Source of the DNA: JANLTP01 sp031363055
GTDB taxonomy: Bacteria; Pseudomonadota; Gammaproteobacteria; Burkholderiales; Burkholderiaceae_E
Length of the DNA stretch: 57,852 nucleotides
Direction: 5' to 3'
Assembly: GCA_031363055.1 (NCBI GenBank)
Contig: JANLTP010000190.1
Span: 1 to 57,852, forward strand
In this document: positions 24,795-33,622 of the stretch, one piece after another
Position numbering within the stretch: position 1 is the stretch's first letter
How the letters are laid out: every line of letters starts with the position of its first letter
Position numbers and translations under genes: made by a program
The notes under the pieces: generated by a model
The model's database searches: none
The model's input: only the letters and a program-made list of their open reading frames with translations
What the model was told of the DNA's origin: nothing

Positions 24795-26372
24795 TCAATT
24801 CCAGGAGCCTCCCGGCGTTGGTCGAAGCAATCCGTGTTCGGACGCATAGAGCGCGGCGCCCGCGCGGCTGGCGACTCCGATCTTGTCGTAAATGTGAATC
24901 GTATGGTGCTGTACCGTGCGCGGCGAAATACCCAATCGTTTACCAACCTCCTTATTCGACAGGCCGATCGCGATCAAGTTGATGACTTCGACTTCGCGCT
25001 CGGACAGGGCGCCGAATTGAGCGGCAGGCTGTCGTGTGCGTTCGCCGGCCGCCGCCAACACGGCCTGAACGGCTTGTTTGCATAATTTGCCGCGTTCGCC
25101 TGACTCGCGCAATTCGGCGGCCGCGGCCGAGGCCGACATCGCAGGTCGATGGGCCCGGTGTTCGGTGCAGGCGTGATATTGGTCGGCGCAGGCCAGCAGT
25201 CGAGCCAGTCGATCGAGCGCGGCAGCGGCGTCACCCCGAAAATAGCCACTACCGTCCAGTCGTTCGTGCGCTCGTCCGGCCACCGCCGCGAGTTGGCTGA
25301 GTTCTGGGCTGCGTCGCAGCACTCGGTCCGTGTAGTAGGCATGCAGGCGGACCCGCTCCCATTCGGCGACATTGAGTGCGCCGGGCTTGTCCCAGATGCT
25401 GGTGTTGACACTGACTCGGCCGAGGTCATGAAGCAGGGCGGCGTGCCGGAGCAGCTTGCGATCGGCGAGTTTCAAGCCTTGCATTTCGGCGGCGGCTTCG
25501 GCCAGTCGCGCCACCCCGGTGGAATGGCCGAGGGTATAGGCGGACTTCAAATCGGAGAATTGCGCGAACGCCTCATACAGGGCGTCGAGTTCGGCATCGC
25601 GCACTGTACGCCGGCCGGGTTCGCAGGCTAGAAACGCTTCCCAGACTGAATCCACTGCGACCGCCTGGCACCATTGCACCGCATGCGCCAGGAAGTCTTT
25701 GCTCAGCAGTGGGTCAATTGCGCCGCCGCTTCGTTTGCCAACTTCATCAAGCGCAGCCAGTGTGCCGTTGCCGAGCTGGCTCACCACGGCCACGCGCGCC
25801 AGTTCAACATAGCGCAGCGGCAACGCAATTTGCTCACCCTTAAGCCCAAGAGGTAAACCGTTGCCGTCAAATCGCTCGTCGACCTGAGCCAAGGCGTCGA
25901 CCACGGCCTTTGACATACCCATTTTCCGCGCGAAATATTGGGCGGCGTCGCACTGCGCCCAAGCATGTTGCATCGGCAGCGCCGGCGATGACAAAAAGCG
26001 AGCGACACTCCGGGCGCGTTGCGGGATTGGCGCGGCGCGACCCAGTTCGAACACCACTGCGCCGACCAATTTTGAGGGCTTGCCCATGTCGATTCTCATG
26101 AACACCTGTCGCAAACCGATGTCATCGCCCGCCGCCAGTGGCGCTTCTTCGACTGCGAAGCCGGAGCAGCCGATGAACCGCAGCAGCCCGGTCCAGTAAA
26201 TGTCTTCAAGCACTACCTGCGGTTCATTTCGGGCGCGCGCCAGTTGAACCGCCAGAATCGTGCAGCGAAGCGCGGTCTCGGGTTGCTGGCCGTTGACCAG
26301 ATCGGTTGCCAAGGACAGCGCCCCGAGAATTTCGGCTAGTTGAAGGTCTTCGCTCGGCTTCGTTCCGTGCAT
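24795..26372 (-). CDS. HD-domain protein with C-terminal LuxR-type DNA-binding domain
   Basis: A 525-residue protein. The second half carries an HD-GYP-like domain: LLRHAALLHDLGRVSVNTSI with the HD pair, HAYYTDRVL, and HERLDGSGYFRG, where canonical HD-GYP would read GYP. The C-terminal ~65 residues are a GerE/LuxR helix-turn-helix (LSEREVEVINLIAIGLSNKEVGKRL, then SPRTVQHHTIHIYDKIG). The first part also has a weaker HD-like repeat (QHAWAQCDAAQYFARKMGMS). Domain order suggests a transcription factor whose metal-dependent domain senses or cleaves a nucleotide signal. The altered GYP may mean c-di-GMP is not the substrate. A small gap with CCATTCGTC repeats precedes the next gene. Confidence 0.85.
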   Translation of the reverse strand: MHGTKPSEDLQLAEILGALSLATDLVNGQQPETALRCTILAVQLARARNEPQVVLEDIYWTGLLRFIGCSGFAVEEAPLAAGDDIGLRQVFMRIDMGKPSKLVGAVVFELGRAAPIPQRARSVARFLSSPALPMQHAWAQCDAAQYFARKMGMSKAVVDALAQVDERFDGNGLPLGLKGEQIALPLRYVELARVAVVSQLGNGTLAALDEVGKRSGGAIDPLLSKDFLAHAVQWCQAVAVDSVWEAFLACEPGRRTVRDAELDALYEAFAQFSDLKSAYTLGHSTGVARLAEAAAEMQGLKLADRKLLRHAALLHDLGRVSVNTSIWDKPGALNVAEWERVRLHAYYTDRVLRRSPELSQLAAVAGRAHERLDGSGYFRGDAAAALDRLARLLACADQYHACTEHRAHRPAMSASAAAAELRESGERGKLCKQAVQAVLAAAGERTRQPAAQFGALSEREVEVINLIAIGLSNKEVGKRLGISPRTVQHHTIHIYDKIGVASRAGAALYASEHGLLRPTPGGSWN

Positions 26373-26460
26373 TGAAGTTTCATCCCGATCCTGCGGTGAT
26401 CGTCAGTTCATAAATGCGCTAAATTGCACCAGGGATAGTTCGTAGTAGTCACTTCATGGC

Positions 26461-26874
26461 CTAAGGCTTCGGCGCCGGCATGACCATTTGTGTCTGCGTC
26501 ACTACGGCGCACAACTTGCCGTCCTCGCGTCGAATCTGCGTCTGCCAGACTTGTGTGTTGCGCCCGCGGTGAAACGGCGTCGTTTCGGCAATGATTCGGG
26601 TGCCGATGGTTGCTCCATTCAGAAAGTTGGTCTTCGATTCAATCGTCACGGTCCGGCTGCCATGCGGCATGTTGACGATCGTGGCGACCGCACCCAAGGT
26701 ATCTGCAAAGGCCATGTAGGCGCCACCATGCATGACTTCGCCGCCAGTGCACAGGTTTGCTTTAACGACCAGCGAAGCGACCACCCGATCCAGCGTGACT
26801 TCCTCGAGTGTCATGCCCAGCACCCCGGGAAACAAGGTGTCCAGATAGTCCTGAATGCCTTTGATATCAATCAT
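26461..26874 (-). CDS. PaaI-family hotdog thioesterase
   Basis: A 137-residue hotdog-fold protein with the PaaI/YbgC-like core: LCTGGEVMHGGAYMAFADTLG, where HGG and the following Asp form the active site region, then TIESKTNFLNGA and TPFHRGRNTQVW. It should hydrolyse an acyl- or aryl-CoA thioester in the cytoplasm. It stands on the minus strand 107 bases from the divergent aspartase gene. Substrate is not inferable from context. Confidence 0.85.
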   Translation of the reverse strand: MIDIKGIQDYLDTLFPGVLGMTLEEVTLDRVVASLVVKANLCTGGEVMHGGAYMAFADTLGAVATIVNMPHGSRTVTIESKTNFLNGATIGTRIIAETTPFHRGRNTQVWQTQIRREDGKLCAVVTQTQMVMPAPKP

Positions 26875-26981
26875 AATTTTCTGCTGCCTCCTTCTGCCTA
26901 TGAATTATCGCCGAAAGCAGGTTCGCCGCGCGCGTATGATTGCCGACCGCGCCGGCTGGCGTACTGTCGGAGGTTCACAAG

Positions 26982-28412
26982 ATGGCGATCGCGATTCAAA
27001 GTCCCGAAACACCGGTCCGAATGGAGCATGACCTGTTGGGCGATCGCCCGGTTCCTGATGCCGCGTACTGGGGCATACATACCCTGCGAGCGATCGAAAA
27101 CTTTCCGATTACCGGCGTGCGCCTCGCTGCCTACCCTGACTTCATTCGCGCGCTCGCCATGGTCAAGCGTGCGGCGGCGATGGCCAATCGTGATCTGTCG
27201 GTTCTCGATGTCGCGCGCGCCAAGGCAATCGAGCAGGCCTGCATCGACATCGCCCTCGGTGGCTTGCATGAGCAGTTTGTTGTCGACATGGTTCAAGGCG
27301 GTGCCGGCACCTCGACCAACATGAATGCCAATGAAGTCATCGCCAATTTGGCGCTCGAGATCCTGGGCAAGCGACGCGGCGACTATGCAACCTTGCATCC
27401 GATCGAACATGTCAATGCATCACAAAGCACCAACGACGTCTATCCGACCGCCATCAAGGTGGCGTTATCGTTTGCGATCAAGGGATTGCTTTTGGCGATG
27501 GCGGAGTTGCGGCATGCCTTCGAGAAAAAGGCCTTCGAGTTTCGCGATGTGCTGAAGATGGGCCGCACACAATTGCAGGATGCGGTGCCGATGACCCTCG
27601 GCCAGGAATTTCGTACCTACGCGATCATGATGAGCGAGGACGAGGCGCGCCTGAACGAAGCGCTGGCGCTGATTCAGGAAGTCAATCTCGGCGCCACCGC
27701 GATTGGCACCGGTATCAATACCGACCCCGAGTATGCGCCGCTGGCCTGTCGCTATCTGGCCGAAATTTCCGGCTTGCCGATCATACCGGCCACCGACATG
27801 ATCGAAGCGACCCAGGATACCGGCGCGTTTGTGCAATTATCCGGCGTGCTCAAGCGCATTGCCTGCAAGACGTCGAAGGTCTGCAACGACTTGCGCTTGC
27901 TGTCATCGGGCCCGCAGGCCGGATTCGGCGAAATCAATCTGCCCGCTCGGGCCGCCGGCTCGAGCATCATGCCGGGCAAGGTGAATCCCATTATTCCTGA
28001 AGTGGTCAATCAGATTGCGTTTGAAGTCATTGGCAATGACGTCACCGTGACCATGGCCTCCGAGGCCGGGCAATTGCAGTTGAACGCGTTCGAGCCGATC
28101 ATCGCCTGGAGTCTATTTAAATCGATTACCCATATGCAGGCCGGCTGCCAGACGTTGGCCCGAAACTGTATCGTCGGTATTACGGCCAATCGCGAAATGC
28201 TCGAGCGACGGGTGCGGGCGTCGGCGGGACTGGCGACGGCGTTGAATCCTTACATTGGCTATGAGAACGCCACCCGCATTGCCAAGCAAGCGATTGCGAC
28301 CGGGCGCGGCGTGGCCGAGTTGGTGCTCGAGGAGGGCTTGCTCGACGAAGCACGTCTGGTCGAGATCTTGCGGCCCGAAGTCCTGACTCGCCCGAGTCGG
28401 AAGAAGGCATGA
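26982..28412 (+). CDS. aspA: Aspartate ammonia-lyase (aspartase)
   Basis: Start at the ATG 26982, with GGAGG eight bases upstream; the frame is open further out without a ribosome site. The 476-residue enzyme belongs to the fumarase/aspartase superfamily: GGAGTSTNMNANEV, HPIEHVNASQSTND, GRTQLQDAVPMTLGQEF and the signature GSSIMPGKVNP with the catalytic serine. It converts L-aspartate to fumarate and ammonia. The aspartase-specific TSTNMNANEV and QLQDA fit aspA rather than fumC. It stands just upstream of a Glu/Asp ABC importer, giving an uptake-plus-deamination module. Confidence 0.93.
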   Translation: MAIAIQSPETPVRMEHDLLGDRPVPDAAYWGIHTLRAIENFPITGVRLAAYPDFIRALAMVKRAAAMANRDLSVLDVARAKAIEQACIDIALGGLHEQFVVDMVQGGAGTSTNMNANEVIANLALEILGKRRGDYATLHPIEHVNASQSTNDVYPTAIKVALSFAIKGLLLAMAELRHAFEKKAFEFRDVLKMGRTQLQDAVPMTLGQEFRTYAIMMSEDEARLNEALALIQEVNLGATAIGTGINTDPEYAPLACRYLAEISGLPIIPATDMIEATQDTGAFVQLSGVLKRIACKTSKVCNDLRLLSSGPQAGFGEINLPARAAGSSIMPGKVNPIIPEVVNQIAFEVIGNDVTVTMASEAGQLQLNAFEPIIAWSLFKSITHMQAGCQTLARNCIVGITANREMLERRVRASAGLATALNPYIGYENATRIAKQAIATGRGVAELVLEEGLLDEARLVEILRPEVLTRPSRKKA

Positions 28413-28539
28413 GTCATCCGGTTTGATTGTTTGGGCGTTTGTTAGCTTGGGCGATCGTTAGCTTGGCTGTTTGTTAGACTGACAGTTGACGCCTATTTTC
28501 GGCGCGACCGGACACAATTTTTTACCCTGGAGACTCTCT

Positions 28540-29445
28540 GTGAATCTTAAAAAAAACATTCTCTCAATTGCTATTTTGGCGATTTCTGCGGCCGGTCAGA
28601 TGGGCGCGGCGCAGGCGCAGGATTTGACTGGCACCATGAAAAAAATCAAGGAGACCGGCGCGATCAATATCGGTCATCGCGAGTCCTCGATTCCGTTTTC
28701 CTATCTTGATGACAAGCAGCAGCCGATTGGCTACGCCATGGACCTGTGCATGAAGGTCGTCGAAGCGGTCAAGGTCGAATTGAAGATGCCCAATCTGAAA
28801 ATCAATTTGCAGCCGGTGACCTCGTCAAATCGGATTCCGCTACTGAAGAACGGCACCATTGACATGGAGTGTGGTTCGACCACCAACTCGGTCAAGCGCC
28901 AGGAAGAGGTCGCGTTCGGCCCGACCTATTTTGTGATCAACGTGACGGCAGCGGTCAAGAAGTCATCGCCCGTGCAAACGATTGCCGATTTGAATGGCAA
29001 GACCGTTTCAACCACCTCGGGCACCACTGCGGTGCCGCTGATCAAAAAATACGAGAAGGCCCAAGGTGCCGACGTCAAGGAAATCTACGGCAAGGACCAT
29101 GCAGAATCGTTTCTGTTGTTGGCTGAGGATCGCGCGGTGGCGTTCATCATGGACGACATCTTGCTGGCTGGCCAGATTGCCAACGCCAAGAATCCGGGAG
29201 ACTATCGCATCCTGCCCGAGTCACTGAACCAGGAGCCCTACAGCATGATGCTGCGCAAGGACGATACCCAGTTCAAGGGCCTGGTCGATAAAACCATTGG
29301 CGCGGTCATGAAGTCTGGCGAAATCGAGAAAATTTACGCCAAGTGGTTTACCAGCAATATCGCGCCGAAAAACCTCAACATGAATTTCCCGATGACCCCG
29401 CCCATCAAGGAAGCCTTCAAGAACCCGAACGACAAAGGGGTGTAA
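28540..29445 (+). CDS. gltI: Glutamate/aspartate ABC transporter binding protein GltI
   Basis: Start taken as GTG 28540 (CTGGAG six bases upstream), which gives a normal signal peptide of about 26 residues ending AQA; a longer frame to 28486 has no ribosome site. The 301-residue family 3 binding protein shows GAINIGHRESSIPFSYLDD, NRIPLLKNGTIDMECGSTT and AFIMDDILLAGQ, matching GltI/DEBP of acidic amino acid transport. It is followed by a strong hairpin and then gltJKL. Likely regulated with aspA but about 130 bases separate them. Confidence 0.9.
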   Translation: MNLKKNILSIAILAISAAGQMGAAQAQDLTGTMKKIKETGAINIGHRESSIPFSYLDDKQQPIGYAMDLCMKVVEAVKVELKMPNLKINLQPVTSSNRIPLLKNGTIDMECGSTTNSVKRQEEVAFGPTYFVINVTAAVKKSSPVQTIADLNGKTVSTTSGTTAVPLIKKYEKAQGADVKEIYGKDHAESFLLLAEDRAVAFIMDDILLAGQIANAKNPGDYRILPESLNQEPYSMMLRKDDTQFKGLVDKTIGAVMKSGEIEKIYAKWFTSNIAPKNLNMNFPMTPPIKEAFKNPNDKGV

Positions 29446-29508
29446 GTCGGCCTGATACTCAAGTCGGCCTGATTCCTCGGTGTAATTCTTTACCCCGACG
29501 TTTTTCAC

Positions 29509-29546
29509 AGAGCCAAAGCTGACCGAATGCGGTCAGCTTTGGCTCT
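29509..29546 (+). terminator. Perfect 16-bp hairpin between gltI and gltJ
   Basis: AGAGCCAAAGCTGACC pairs fully with GGTCAGCTTTGGCTCT around a six-base loop. No U-run follows on the plus strand, so it is more likely an attenuating or mRNA-stabilising structure that lets the binding protein be made in excess over the permease, as is usual in ABC operons, than a simple intrinsic terminator. Confidence 0.6.
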
Positions 29547-29626
29547 TATTCCAAGAAAGCCACGCGCTCATTGCTGGCTGGGCTGCGGCCTGCTAAGCTG
29601 TCATCGACATTGCTTTGCTAATGGTT

Positions 29627-29668
29627 TAACGAAGACGGCTTAACGAAGACGGCTTAACGAAGACCATG
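29627..29668. repeat. Three tandem 14-base units before gltJ
   Basis: TAACGAAGACGGCT occurs twice exactly and a third time as TAACGAAGACCATG, directly head to tail, 44 bases before gltJ. They lie in the leader between the hairpin and the permease gene. Confidence 0.85.
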
Positions 29669-29711
29669 CGGTCGCTTGCGGTCGCTAATATAGCGAAGCC
29701 CTGGGGGGTTC

Positions 29712-30440
29712 ATGAATCTCGGTATTCTGTTCGAACAAAACGCCGACGGCGACGGCGTTTGGTGGCAAACACTCGCGTCCGGGCTGGGCTGGACATTGAG
29801 CACAGCGTTCTTTGCCGCCATCATCGCGTTTTTTCTCGGTTCCATCCTCGGCGTGATGCGCACGACCACGCGCCCCTGGATGGTGCGCCTCGGCAATGCC
29901 TATGTCGAGGTGTTCCGCAACATCCCGCTGATCGTCCAGTTCTTTGTCTGGTACTTTGTCATTCCCGGGCTGGTTCCGGCGGTCAAGGCCTGGGTCATCA
30001 CGCTCGATCCGACCCAGCACCAGTTCGTGACCGCCGTTGTCTGCCTTGGTTTGTTTACGGCTGCGCGAATATCCGAACAGGTGCGCTCCGGTGTGCAGGC
30101 GCTGCCGCGCGGCCAGCGTGCCGCCGGTTACGCCATTGGCCTGACCGAGCCGCAAACCTATCGCTTTGTCTTGTTGCCGATGGCTTACCGCATCATTATC
30201 CCGCCGCTGACCTCGGAGACGATGAACCTCATCAAGAATACGGCGGTAGCCTATTCGATCGGCCTGGTTGAACTGTTCTTTCGCACCCGCGAGATGGGCG
30301 AAATCACGTTTCGCTACTTTGAAGCGTTTGGTGCTGCGACCATTACTTACATTGTGATTGCCATGACTGCGAACCGGGTCATGGCCTGGGTCGAGAAACG
30401 AGTGGCGGTGCCCGGCTACATCAGCGGCGGGGGAAAATAA
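29712..30440 (+). CDS. gltJ: Glutamate/aspartate ABC permease GltJ
   Basis: A 242-residue inner-membrane permease with about five membrane segments. It has the His/Glu/Gln-permease signature around YVEVFRNIPLIVQFFVWYF and the EAA loop SGVQALPRGQRAAGYAIGL. A GGGGGG run serves as ribosome site. Its stop overlaps the gltK start by one base. It forms a heterodimer with GltK. Confidence 0.9.
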   Translation: MNLGILFEQNADGDGVWWQTLASGLGWTLSTAFFAAIIAFFLGSILGVMRTTTRPWMVRLGNAYVEVFRNIPLIVQFFVWYFVIPGLVPAVKAWVITLDPTQHQFVTAVVCLGLFTAARISEQVRSGVQALPRGQRAAGYAIGLTEPQTYRFVLLPMAYRIIIPPLTSETMNLIKNTAVAYSIGLVELFFRTREMGEITFRYFEAFGAATITYIVIAMTANRVMAWVEKRVAVPGYISGGGK

Positions 30441-31126
30441 TGGGCGGCCTTGATTTCGACATCATCCTGCGGGTTTGGCCGTATTTGCTGAAGGGTTTGC
30501 AGTACACGATTCAACTGACCATTGTTGCGGCGATTGGCGGCACGATCTTCGGCACCCTGCTCGCGATGGCGCGTCTGTCGTCGTTCAAATGGCTATCGAT
30601 GACTGCTGCGGGTTACGTGAACCTGATGCGCTCGATTCCGCTGCTGCTGGTCATTTTCTGGTTTTACTTTTTGTTGCCGATCATTTTGCAGGCGATCACC
30701 GGCGCTGAACGGCCGCCACAATTTGGCGCCGAGCGCTCGGCCTATGTGACCTTCATCATGTTCGAGGCGGCATACTTTTGCGAAATCATGCGGGCCGGCA
30801 TTCAGAGTATTTCCAAGGGGCAGGTGGGTGCCGGATACGCCATCGGCTTGAACTATTGGCAGACGATGAAACTCATTGTCTTGCCTCAGGCGTTTCGCAA
30901 CATGCTGCCGATTCTGCTCACGCAAACCATCGTGCTGTTCCAGGACGTATCGCTGGTGTCGCTGCTGAACGTCACCGATTTTGTCGGTGCGGCTTCGAAA
31001 ATCGCGCAACGCGATTCGCGAGTGGTCGAGATGTATCTGTTCGTCGCGATTGTCTATTTTGTGTTGTGTTCTCTGCTGTCCTGGCTCGTGCGCCGACTGC
31101 AGAAAAAAATCGCCATCATCCGTTAA
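30440..31126 (+). CDS. gltK: Glutamate/aspartate ABC permease GltK
   Basis: A 228-residue permease, similar in layout to GltJ: NLMRSIPLLLVIFWFYFLLP, then the EAA loop RAGIQSISKGQVGAGYAIGL and QAFRNMLPILLTQTIVLFQD. TAATG couples it to gltJ. It would pair with GltJ and be driven by GltL. Confidence 0.9.
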   Translation: MGGLDFDIILRVWPYLLKGLQYTIQLTIVAAIGGTIFGTLLAMARLSSFKWLSMTAAGYVNLMRSIPLLLVIFWFYFLLPIILQAITGAERPPQFGAERSAYVTFIMFEAAYFCEIMRAGIQSISKGQVGAGYAIGLNYWQTMKLIVLPQAFRNMLPILLTQTIVLFQDVSLVSLLNVTDFVGAASKIAQRDSRVVEMYLFVAIVYFVLCSLLSWLVRRLQKKIAIIR

Positions 31127-31148
31127 CGGATATCAGTCAGGACTCATC

Positions 31149-31886
31149 ATGGCCATGATCGAATTCAAGAATGTCAGCAAGTGGTACGGCTCCTTTCAGG
31201 TGCTCACCGATTGCACCACCAGCATCAACAAGGGTGAAGTGGTGGTTGTCTGCGGCCCGTCGGGTTCCGGCAAATCGACGCTCATCAAATGCGCCAACGC
31301 GCTTGAGCCGTTCCAGAAGGGCGAGATCTCGATTGACGGCGTCGGTGTCGGCGACAAGGCCACCGATTTACCGAAACTACGCTCGCGAATCGGCATGGTG
31401 TTCCAGCACTTCGAGTTGTTCCCGCATTTGTCGATCACCGAGAACCTGACGCTGGGTCAGATCCGGGTGCTCGGTCGCAGTGCCGACGAGGCCAACGAAA
31501 AGGGCATGAAGCTGCTTGATCGAGTTGGACTGAAGGCGCATGCGACCAAGTTTCCGGGCCAGTTATCGGGCGGCCAGCAACAGCGGGTTGCGATTGCGCG
31601 TGCCCTGGCCATGGACCCGATCGCCATGTTGTTCGACGAGCCAACCTCGGCACTCGATCCGGAGATGGTCAACGAGGTGCTCGATGTCATGGTCGGTCTG
31701 GCGCATGAAGGCATGACCATGATGGTCGTGACTCATGAAATGGGCTTTGCGCGCAAGGTGTCGAATCGCGTCATCTTCATGGATGCCGGCAAGATCGTCG
31801 AGGACTGCACGCAAAAGGAGTTCTTCGAGACCTCGCGCGGGCCGCGCGCCCAGGAATTTCTCTCGAAAATATTGTCGTCGCATTGA
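31149..31886 (+). CDS. gltL: Glutamate/aspartate ABC ATPase GltL
   Basis: Start placed at ATG 31149, 22 bases after gltK, because the family begins MIEFKNVSKWYGSFQVL; the open frame further upstream only shadows gltK. The 245-residue ATPase has Walker A GPSGSGKST, signature LSGGQQQRVAIARAL and Walker B MLFDEPTSALDPE. It powers import of acidic amino acids. Its stop overlaps the start of the next gene by three bases (TTGA). Confidence 0.92.
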   Translation: MAMIEFKNVSKWYGSFQVLTDCTTSINKGEVVVVCGPSGSGKSTLIKCANALEPFQKGEISIDGVGVGDKATDLPKLRSRIGMVFQHFELFPHLSITENLTLGQIRVLGRSADEANEKGMKLLDRVGLKAHATKFPGQLSGGQQQRVAIARALAMDPIAMLFDEPTSALDPEMVNEVLDVMVGLAHEGMTMMVVTHEMGFARKVSNRVIFMDAGKIVEDCTQKEFFETSRGPRAQEFLSKILSSH

Positions 31887-32425
31887 CGCTGGCAGCCGTG
31901 CATTTGCGCAGTGGGATTTTTTGCAGCGCGCTGCTGCTGCTGACATCGAGCGCGGCTTGGTCACGCCTGCCGGAGCAGTATGGCGCTATCGTGGTTACGG
32001 CGCCGGCGCTCGCCTCACCCGCGGCGGACAATGTGCGCCAGTTTGACCTGCGTCCGGCCATCGAGCGCGCACGCGCGGCCGGCAAACCCATTCTGATGTA
32101 CTTCGGCGCCTTCGATTGTCCGTATTGCAAGCTGCTCGAGCGAACCTTTGCCCAGCATCAGGAATTGCTGGCGCCAAAGTTTCGCAAGAAATACGTGATC
32201 ATTGAAATCGACGGCTGGTTGCGTGGTGCCCGGATGGAATTCGTGACTGCCGAAGGTCAGTTCCGATTAGGCGCCTTTCGCGAGCGCATCGGCGATGATT
32301 CGCCGCAGTTCCTGTGGCCTTCCTGGTACCAGCTCGATAACAACTTGAAGATCACCCGCACCTTGCCGCCAGGCGCCAACGAGTACCGCGAGCCTGACGC
32401 CATCGAGCTGATCTTCGGGCTCTAG
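31883..32425 (+). CDS. Exported thioredoxin-fold protein coupled to the glt operon
   Basis: A 180-residue protein with a signal-like N-terminus (about 10-27, IFCSALLLLTSSAAWS) and a thioredoxin-like domain carrying CPYC at 79-82 in the context MYFGAFDCPYCKLLERTF. The likely start is TTG 31883, overlapping the gltL stop; a GTG five codons later is possible. The redox motif suggests a periplasmic thiol-disulfide role. A link with acidic amino acid import is not known; the coupling suggests expression with the transporter. Confidence 0.78.
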   Translation: MTLAAVHLRSGIFCSALLLLTSSAAWSRLPEQYGAIVVTAPALASPAADNVRQFDLRPAIERARAAGKPILMYFGAFDCPYCKLLERTFAQHQELLAPKFRKKYVIIEIDGWLRGARMEFVTAEGQFRLGAFRERIGDDSPQFLWPSWYQLDNNLKITRTLPPGANEYREPDAIELIFGL

Positions 32426-32491
32426 CATGGTGTTCGGCATCGACCAGCGGGAACCACTTCGCTAGCGATGCACTGAAACAGTTACCGAGCT

Positions 32492-33559
32492 TCAGAGCTG
32501 AGTCAGCACCTGGAAGTTGTGGCCTTCAGCGCGCGCCAGATAAATCGGCGCCTCGTTTGTCCCGGCACCCAGGAACATCGCGTTGCGAGCACTCGGATAC
32601 GGCTTCGGAGTCCGCGCAGTCGAGCCGCTACGAGCCCTCATGCGATGCTCGTCTACCAGTGCAGCGAGAAAATGCATGCCTTCATAGAGCGATTGACCGA
32701 TCGAGTTCAAGGTCGGCGCGCGATCACCAAAACGTGTGTGGTAACGCTCCTTGAACGATTGATTGGCGTCGGTCTGTAGCGTCGCAAAATAACCCAGTGC
32801 GACATGCAGATTTTCGGTGTTCTCCGCGCCAATCGCCAGCAATTGATTTTCTTCGATCGCGCATGACAGGCGCATCGCTTGCAAGTGCAGACCCTGTCTC
32901 CCGAAGGCACGATTGAACTCGACCGCATCCTGACCGACCATCGAGATCAGCACCGCATCAGCGCGCGTGGTCTTGATTTGTTCGAGTACTCTCGAAAAGT
33001 CGTCGGCACCGAACGGCAGGAAGACTTCACCAACGACCTCACCACCAGCGTCGCCGATTGCGGCCCGGGCGATGCGGTGTGATACCCGAGGCCAGACATA
33101 GTCGTTGCCCACCAGCATCCAGCGCCGCGCTCGCAGACGTGTATTGAGCCACGCAATCGATGGCTCCAACTGGCGAGCCGAGGTCTCGCCGATGGCAAAC
33201 AAGCCCGGGCTGGTGTCACCGCCTTCGTACAGGCAGGTGTAAATGAAGGGGACAGATCCATCAATGGCGCCGATGATGCGGCGGCGTACCGAGCTGGTAC
33301 ACATGCCTACCAGGGCATCGACCTGGCCGGCATCGACCAGATCGATCAGCGACTCTTCGACATCCGCAGATTCATCGGAGGCATCGACCAGCCGCAGCAC
33401 GCAGGGTCGTCCTGCGATGCCCGCCAGGCGATTAAGTTCGGCCTCTGCCAGCCGAGCTGACGCCACGCAGGAGGGTCCCCAGATGCCGGCCGTACCGCGC
33501 ATAGGGACACACAGCGCGACGCGAAACTCGGAGTTGATCAACGGGGAATCACTTTCCAC
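32492..33559 (-). CDS. Amide/branched-chain-type binding protein without a signal peptide
   Basis: A 355-residue protein of the AmiC/UrtA/FmdD-type periplasmic-binding fold: FRVALCVPMRGTAGIWG, then LVDASDESADVEESLIDLVDAGQVDALVGMC, and RRWMLVGNDYVWPR. The N-terminus has no hydrophobic signal, and the methionine opens directly into the domain, so it is probably cytoplasmic. AmiC of Pseudomonas is such a protein and acts as a ligand sensor for an antitermination regulator. No amiR-like gene is adjacent, but a MarR-type gene is divergent across a 63-base gap. A regulatory sensor role is inferred. Confidence 0.75.
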   Translation of the reverse strand: MESDSPLINSEFRVALCVPMRGTAGIWGPSCVASARLAEAELNRLAGIAGRPCVLRLVDASDESADVEESLIDLVDAGQVDALVGMCTSSVRRRIIGAIDGSVPFIYTCLYEGGDTSPGLFAIGETSARQLEPSIAWLNTRLRARRWMLVGNDYVWPRVSHRIARAAIGDAGGEVVGEVFLPFGADDFSRVLEQIKTTRADAVLISMVGQDAVEFNRAFGRQGLHLQAMRLSCAIEENQLLAIGAENTENLHVALGYFATLQTDANQSFKERYHTRFGDRAPTLNSIGQSLYEGMHFLAALVDEHRMRARSGSTARTPKPYPSARNAMFLGAGTNEAPIYLARAEGHNFQVLTQL

Positions 33560-33622
33560 GGAAATGAACAGGGCTTAGAATAACAGAAGGATCTCACTCC
33601 AAGCACATCTCAAGCACACTCC

